64,000 nt of DNA, taken from Haemaphysalis longicornis. Taxonomy: Eukaryota; Arthropoda; Arachnida; Ixodida; Ixodidae. The notes under the pieces were generated by a model. The model had not been told where the DNA came from. It ran no database searches and worked only from the letters and a program-made list of their open reading frames with translations. The stretch spans positions 58,255,013-58,319,012 of the forward strand of contig CM023457.1 in NCBI GenBank assembly GCA_013339765.2. Reading direction: 5' to 3'. The stretch's first letter is position 1. Every line of letters starts with the position of its first letter. The translations under genes and the position numbers were made by a program. Of this stretch, positions 59,001-64,000 are shown piece after piece.

Positions 59001-59426
59001 ATAAAGCGACAGTACATAATTCATCAAACCTTCTTTCATTCCTTCTATTTTGCACCAGCCGTGGAAGCCCGCTCGAGAACCATCCGAACCGCCGCAGCCA
59101 CCTCTGGAGCCTTACAAAGCGCCGGGTTCACGTGTAGAGCACGAGGACACCGGACGCTGTGTCCTTTCTCGAGGCACCACGAAATCGCATTGCCACCGAC
59201 GCCGACTGCGCCGCGACCGGGAAGCGGGACAACGAACGCAGCGGCCGGAGTCATCGCGGAAGGGCCGAGAGAGCTTCCTGACAGGACCAGAAGCGGCCGG
59301 AAGAAGAGGACAATTTTCCCTGAATGCAACGCCACGAGGAAGCCAAGAGCGTCTCCGGCGGGACCCAGGAGGTCGACGGGCGGCGGGAGGCCGCTGCTGT
59401 CGTCGCCAACAAAGACGACGATTCGG
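55991..59426 (+). other. Candidate spliced transcript (three weak exons)
   Basis: GAAAG|GTAAGC ends a possible exon at 56021. TTTCTGTAG and GCAAAG|GTAAGTAG bound a 45-bp open segment at 57058-57102 (EYFGSRQANGRSNAK). A pyrimidine tract with TTTTGCACCAG precedes a 368-bp open segment at 59059-59426 ending CGG|GTAGGT. The last begins PWKPAREPSEPPQPP and is basic and proline-rich with no domain. The exons keep phase 0 from 57102 to 59059. A LINE relic (57.9-58.7 kb) would lie in the intron. Such splice signals also arise by chance. Confidence 0.2.
57896..58670 (+). pseudogene. CR1-like LINE ORF2 C-terminus, 3' UTR and tail
   Basis: The 142-codon frame contains KIESVQRKAIRFTHNKYKL, LLAVSGIKSLSIRARHARLK and FFPMAIREWNKLDP, the region after the RT palm/thumb in CR1-like proteins. 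It parallels the C-terminal half of the 42-43.7 kb relic but is clearly diverged from it. The 3' UTR (58325-58640) ends GCCCTCCTGCTATGCTCTCG, AATGAGAGTGGCAGTATTG and an AAATA repeat tail. The RT catalytic part is missing. Confidence 0.85.
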
Positions 59427-59429
59427 GTA

Positions 59430-60200
59430 GGTAGGCCAGCGCTCGAAGCGAAGCCATTGGCTCATTGCGTCGCCCGGCCAATCCTTGGCGTGGCCCGTGT
59501 CACGTGACCAGCGCCGCACTGGTAGCGGCGGAACGAAGAAGAAAAGAACGAACGCGAAGCTAGGGCGCGTGCCCTGATACTTCGTTTAAACTGATGACCG
59601 CGGTTCATTTTGGCTAACGGACGCTAGTTCTTTTCTTTTCTTTACCGGAGTTAGACATCTTGTAGACAGGGATGGCAATTTGAGTTCACCCGATCCACGA
59701 AGCGCCTGGCTGTGCCCTGTTCGTTCTTTCTGTCTTTATTAAGCCTTTCTGTATCACCATAGAATGTCTAGCGACAGCGCGCGCTGGCTGCGTCATGTAG
59801 GAACTCCTGTTTTGCGACACGATTTCATTTGCCTTCGATTCAGAAAGGCTGTCCATGACGTCGCGTTGAGGATACATTCAAAGCTACTCGTCGAAGCCTC
59901 AATGGCCTGGAAGAGATGGAAGATATGCATGGCCGCTCAGCCCCTGGACAGCGGTGTAAGGTTGAAGACAGGGACGTTGAAACTAGGGAGGTTTCTTGAA
60001 CATTTCGCGTTGCATTTTACGATGTGCACCAGCAACTTGCAACTCGTACTCACATCTGAGGATTGATAACAATGGCGCCGGCATCTATAGAACCGGAAGA
60101 ATTGATCTGTAGAGGAGTTTATGCGTAATATTCCATGCGTAGCAATCGCACTGTAGACGGGCAATCGCACTGTACATGTTGAACAAGAAACAACAACAAC
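59430..60200. other. No supported gene
   Basis: Overlapping short frames only. Confidence 0.4.
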
Positions 60201-60202
60201 AT

Positions 60203-60248
60203 AGTAGTAGTAGTAGTAGTCGTAGTAGTAGTAGTAGTAGTAGTAGTC

Positions 60249-60295
<47 letters not shown>
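60203..60295 (+). repeat. (AGT)n microsatellite
   Basis: About 31 AGT units with two CGT interruptions. Confidence 0.95.
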
Positions 60296-60296
<1 letters not shown>

Positions 60297-60499
60297 CGGT
60301 AATGAACATTTTCTCATTGGTCGGCCGCAAGTCCCCGGCACTTCCAGTGCTCGTGTCATCGGAGCTTGTTGCTCCGGTGGTGACCTGGACAGCGCTGTCT
60401 CACTACTCAATGGCCTGGGTTGGTGGAGGATGTGCCTAGTGTGAACACGAGTAGACTAAGTGGGAGGTGGCGACGTTGAGGCTACAGTGATGGCGTAGG

Positions 60500-60735
60500 G
60501 TGCCAGAGAGAGGACAAGAATAAACTTTAATGAAATCAAGGAAAGGCTGTATAAAGGCGTTCTCATTCCTTGACCTCTGACGCCGTCGGCAGCCCTTCCG
60601 ATCAAGCGCAGCTGGTCTTGGAAGCCACAGCTTGCCAAGGCTCTCTCCCAAAACTCTGTGGAAAGGTCGAGAAGGGGCTTTAGGGTAGATTTGCAGCAGA
60701 CAGCCACTATGTGTCATTCTCCACAGAAGCGGCAT
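60500..60735 (-). pseudogene. I-like LINE ORF C-terminus
   Basis: The minus-strand frame ending near 60540 reads STEFWERALASCGFQDQLRL and IGRAADGVRGQGM, the FWE-LAS...Q...A helix found at the end of tick I-like LINE proteins (compare QWEGLLAS at 22370). The following ATTTCATTAAAGTTTATTC is a 3' end with an ATTAAAG-type signal. Confidence 0.5.
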
Positions 60736-60739
60736 AGCG

Positions 60740-61970
60740 GAGAAGATTGTGTGGTATCAAAGGGGTTTGAAGCTGTAGGGCGCGGAATGATCTGTCCTGG
60801 TCCTTGGGTAGCGGCTTTTGTGTGTGTGTGTGTGTGTGTGGGGGAAGGGGGGGGGGGGGGGGGTGATATGTTCCGCGGGAGAGCGTATTAGTGCTAAGTG
60901 ATTCCCTGTTAGGTGACTAGAGGATTATTGCGCTCGGGTTAGGTTTTTTGAGCACCGGCTCGCGGGGTCAAATTTCGAACCGATCTCGTTGCCGGGGATG
61001 CCGCTGTGAGCTGATGCCAATACGATCCTGGTTGGTCTCCTCGATGGCCTCTGATTTGATTTATTATTCAAGGCATTGTGGTATACGCAGTCGGCCATTT
61101 CCAAAGTTCCAACACGCCTGCTGAAAGTGCTGACATTGAGGTCGTAGAGGGAGGGGGAGAAAGTAGGAACTTGTACGAGAAAGAAGGTCGAAGGTAGACG
61201 ACGATGAGTCTGTCTACACCTTCCTCTCTGATTCGCACATCCTCGTTTGCTCGCGTATACTCGGCGCCATATGCTTGTTGAAAGGACTTCCTGAGTTGAA
61301 GCGCAGTCGAGGTTCTGAGCCAGAAAAAGATAAAAAAAAGTGCTTCGGCAATTATTGTTTTACGGGCATTGGTAAGAACATAGTATATGATGACGTAAAA
61401 AAATCTTGGGCCCGTATTATTCGGCCCCTTATTAATCTTCTTTCTTCGAATAACGTAGCCAAAAGATATGGATGAGCGAAGGGTGAAGCGTACGCACAGA
61501 CGGCTCAGCCGGCGCGCCATCCATATGTGAGACTGAGCGACCAAGCGCCGGCGAAGCAGCGGTTAAACCTTAGCCTAGTCGCGTGGCACCGCAGAGGCGA
61601 GGCTCCGAACGAGCGCAGCTGCAATGCCTCTCCACAGCTGATCACGTGGCGAGACGTCACACCTGCCACACTTGTAATTGGCTCAAGGTCACTGCGACGC
61701 GATGAATGACCTTGCGAGACAGCGTAGTAGAGCTTTCGCTCTAAAAAAAGGCCTCACCCATGCGGTGGTGTGTGCGAGAGGCCGCGCATGGATACGTGTG
61801 CATCGTCACGTTGGTGCGTGAGTACACAGAGGGCGTGCGCGGTCTGATACCATCATCATTGTCGTCAGCTCGCAAGAATGAAGACATCTCTGAGAATACT
61901 TCCAACCACGCGTCGTCTAAATCCCTTTGTCCTTATCTCATCGTATAGAGCTCCTCTCGCTCCGTTCTTT
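60740..61970. other. No supported gene
   Basis: A GT run then a G run lie at 60819-60863. No gene was recognised. Confidence 0.4.
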
Positions 61971-61974
61971 TAAA

Positions 61975-62164
61975 TGGAGCATTCCCTGGTCATAACGAAA
62001 TCGCTTTACTCGAAGTATCACTTTATTCGAAGTTTTTTTTTTTTTTTTTGCGATCCAAACTAGAGCGTACGGAGAGAAAATCATCACTGCTTTTGACGAA
62101 GTATTCCTTATGACTAAGTCAGTTTCCGGTGACGAGGACTTAGTTATGCCGAGGTTTTACTGTT
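61975..62164 (-). mobile_element. Possible pogo/Tigger-type MITE
   Basis: Reversed, the right end reads ACAGTAAAACCTCGGCATAA, then CTAAGTCCTCG. The left has CATAACGAAATCGCTTTACT and TCGAAG repeated. CAGTAAAACCTCG with ATAACGAA-type words is the style of Tigger-group TIRs. Boundaries and TA duplication are unsure. Confidence 0.35.
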
Positions 62165-64000
62165 GCCGGGGTTATGCATCTATTCCCTATCCTCCGGGTC
62201 ACATGTCCGGCCCAACTTCACTTCTTTCGCCTTCAATTTGGGCTGTGGTGTCCAAACTCCACTTTCTTCCGTAATTCCCGACGCTCGGTTTTTGTAAACC
62301 AATCGCAACATTCCGATCCCAGATGGGTACAAGCCTTGTGCTTCCTGTACTCAACCATGCAGCGCCATCTACTGGTTGGCTTGGAACAATCCCTCTATTC
62401 CTTTGAGCAACTGCTAAAGTAACTCCACTGTTGGGCCTTAGTAGCCTAGGCCCTTCGTACTTAGTTACAGTTAACTTCGAGATGTTCTTTTCCCCGGGGC
62501 TCCTCCTTCAAGCCGCAGCAGCGCTGAGGATCTCACCCCGGGTATCCTCAACCGTCAAACTCAGCCTCCGATACAAAACTGCACATTTAGTTATACATTA
62601 ACACTCAGGCGACTAAGAAACAGTGCTCGGTGGAGCCCGAAGACGACGGGCCGAGAGCTCCAGCGCCCGGACCGCGTCTGACTGTCTTCATCTTCCGTTC
62701 ATTTTGCCGCTCATGGCCGGGGAAGGGGGAAAAGCGAGTCCCCTTCGCCGGGGTCCATCCCCATGTGGTGACCGTTAGGACATCCGGTGCGAGCAGGCGC
62801 GGCCTTTCTCGGAATGCGCGGCGTTTGAAAGCGCCGCGCGACACGTTCTTTTCATTTCCGCGCTGGCCCGCGCCAGTTAGTGCGTCGAAGCGCCCGACAG
62901 TTACGTAGGCGCTTCCTGCTGATTTTCAACCGCTCCTATCCGGAGCTGCCGGAATACAACCTTTGCTTCCGAAGTTCCTTTTTTCAACTAGCTTTTATTT
63001 GCATAATAGAGGGTAAGTAGTGAATATAGCGACGCTGTATATACCAATATATATATTTTTAATTCTAAACCATGGCCTCTGTATAGTCATCACGCCTGGG
63101 AGTTTTGACGCCATATTACAACGTGGGTTTGAACCAACCAGTAGTCCTTCACTAACTACCACCGACATTTAGGGGCCGCTTCGACGCGCTGAACCCTAAC
63201 TGAAATCTGCTAAGAATCATTGCTTCTTGAACCCTAACGATCCCCATGTTTCTACACAGTGCCCGTCGTACGATGACACGACGCACTCTTCCCACCGTCA
63301 CTGACGTCAAATCGTGGATCACTCAACGCTTCTAGTTCCCCGATAGGGTCACTGTAATTCCAATAAATTATAAGCAATAAAGAAAAACAATGCTTGGCAT
63401 TTGAATACCGTCATCGAATATCTGCCTGTAATTTTTCCCGCAGCTGCCCCTTCGTCCGTGGTTGGTCCGGCACACACTGCGTCAACTCCACCTGGATGTA
63501 CAACGCCGCACAAAACGCGTAAGAAATGCGCGCTTCGGGCAGGCTCAGTTCCGAGAAAAAGGCAGCGCGAGCAAGTTTTACCCCTTTCCGGCGCGTTTAT
63601 ATGCTCAAACTGCGCGCGATCTGCGGAGGCTGCGGTCGGTTTTACGTTGGTGTGACGTCCGTGAACCCAGCTTGCGTCGGTCGGCGCTCGGCCTTGCCGA
63701 TGAATTTCCGCTTATAGTGAGATTTCCTCTTTCTTCTTGTTGTGCTCCCTTTGCCTCCCTATAGGTGTACATGCCTCTCTTTCTCTCCATCTCGTCCCCT
63801 CTCACCGTCGGACGCCAGAGCGGACGCGTTTGCGACGTCGACAACGTGGCGCCAGCACTGAACGCGCGCACGCCGGGGGCAGAGCGCGGACGCACGGGGC
63901 CCGAAGGCACGCCGCATTGTTGGCGGAGAGATGTTGTAGAAGGCGCTTTGTAACAGACGGAGAGGGTGTACGCCGATTTGTCGAACAGCGCGGCCCGTCG
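62165..64000. other. No supported gene; isolated splice-like signals
   Basis: TTTTTCCCGCAG (to 63443) and AAAACGC|GTAAGA (63518) bound a 75-bp open segment, too short to defend. The GC-rich frames at 62605-62908 and 63401-63953 show no domain. Confidence 0.3.

Noticed and set aside
59059..59507. 148-codon Arg/Pro-rich protein
   Set aside because: A competing frame is open through the same sequence and composition explains both. Kept only as part of a weak spliced candidate.
63444..63518. 75-bp exon with acceptor and donor
   Set aside because: Too short, no neighbouring exon, and no family signal.

Overview
This is a eukaryotic nuclear window built almost entirely of repeats. The best assignment is a hard tick (Ixodidae), probably a metastriate species. 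The main evidence is a tRNA-derived SINE family of the tick 'Ruka' type: the A box TGGCTCAGTGG, the B box GGTTCGATTCC, a conserved body and an (AATC)n tail. It occurs about eight times. I-, CR1- and RTE-like LINE pieces and several small terminal-inverted-repeat (TIR) elements fit the same source. I see no bacterial or organellar gene organisation, no rRNA locus, no CRISPR array and no host gene I can name. Most open frames are short, overlap on both strands, or run through tandem repeats.

Layout. 0-10 kb: a duplicated CRE-bearing repeat (1.2-1.5 kb), an I-like reverse transcriptase (RT) relic (3.3-3.6 kb), a ~102-bp minisatellite (4.16-4.83 kb), a SINE with an AATCC pentamer core (5.69-6.0 kb) and a LINE 3' end (6.2-6.5 kb). 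10-24 kb: a CR1-like RT split by a foldback element (10.9-11.4 kb), a second pentamer SINE (12.0-12.4 kb), SINEs at 13.3 and 15.9 kb, an RTE 3' end (18.8-19.25 kb), a 65-bp minisatellite followed by a SINE split by a 425-bp TIR element (19.6-20.5 kb), and an I-like LINE end split by a hAT-like MITE (22.3-22.8 kb). 24-31 kb: a TIR family with ends near TTTAAAG (24.7, 26.4 and 29.4 kb), a dyad minisatellite (25.8-26.1 kb), a pogo/Tigger relic with TA target duplication and a nested insertion (27.4-28.9 kb), and a strong inverted repeat (30.66-30.85 kb). 31-41 kb: a cluster of SINEs, among them a full-length copy with a perfect 15-bp target-site duplication (34.85 kb) and one split by the second hAT-like MITE (35.3-36.05 kb), then a foldback (36.2-36.5 kb), AGT arrays and an RTE end (39.7-40.0 kb). 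41-64 kb: a 1.8-kb CR1-like relic (41.9-43.75 kb), long unannotatable stretches, GT/TA arrays (48.9-49.2 kb), MITEs at 51.1, 52.15 and 52.5 kb, a GGATC-rich minisatellite (53.1-53.4 kb), more LINE ends (54.4, 54.8, 57.9-58.7, 60.5 kb) and a weak multi-exon candidate (56.0-59.4 kb).

There is no cooperating gene set. The biological content is a layered insertion history: SINE or LINE first, MITE second. In several cases target duplications, restored reading frames or an empty paralogous site let the order be read directly.
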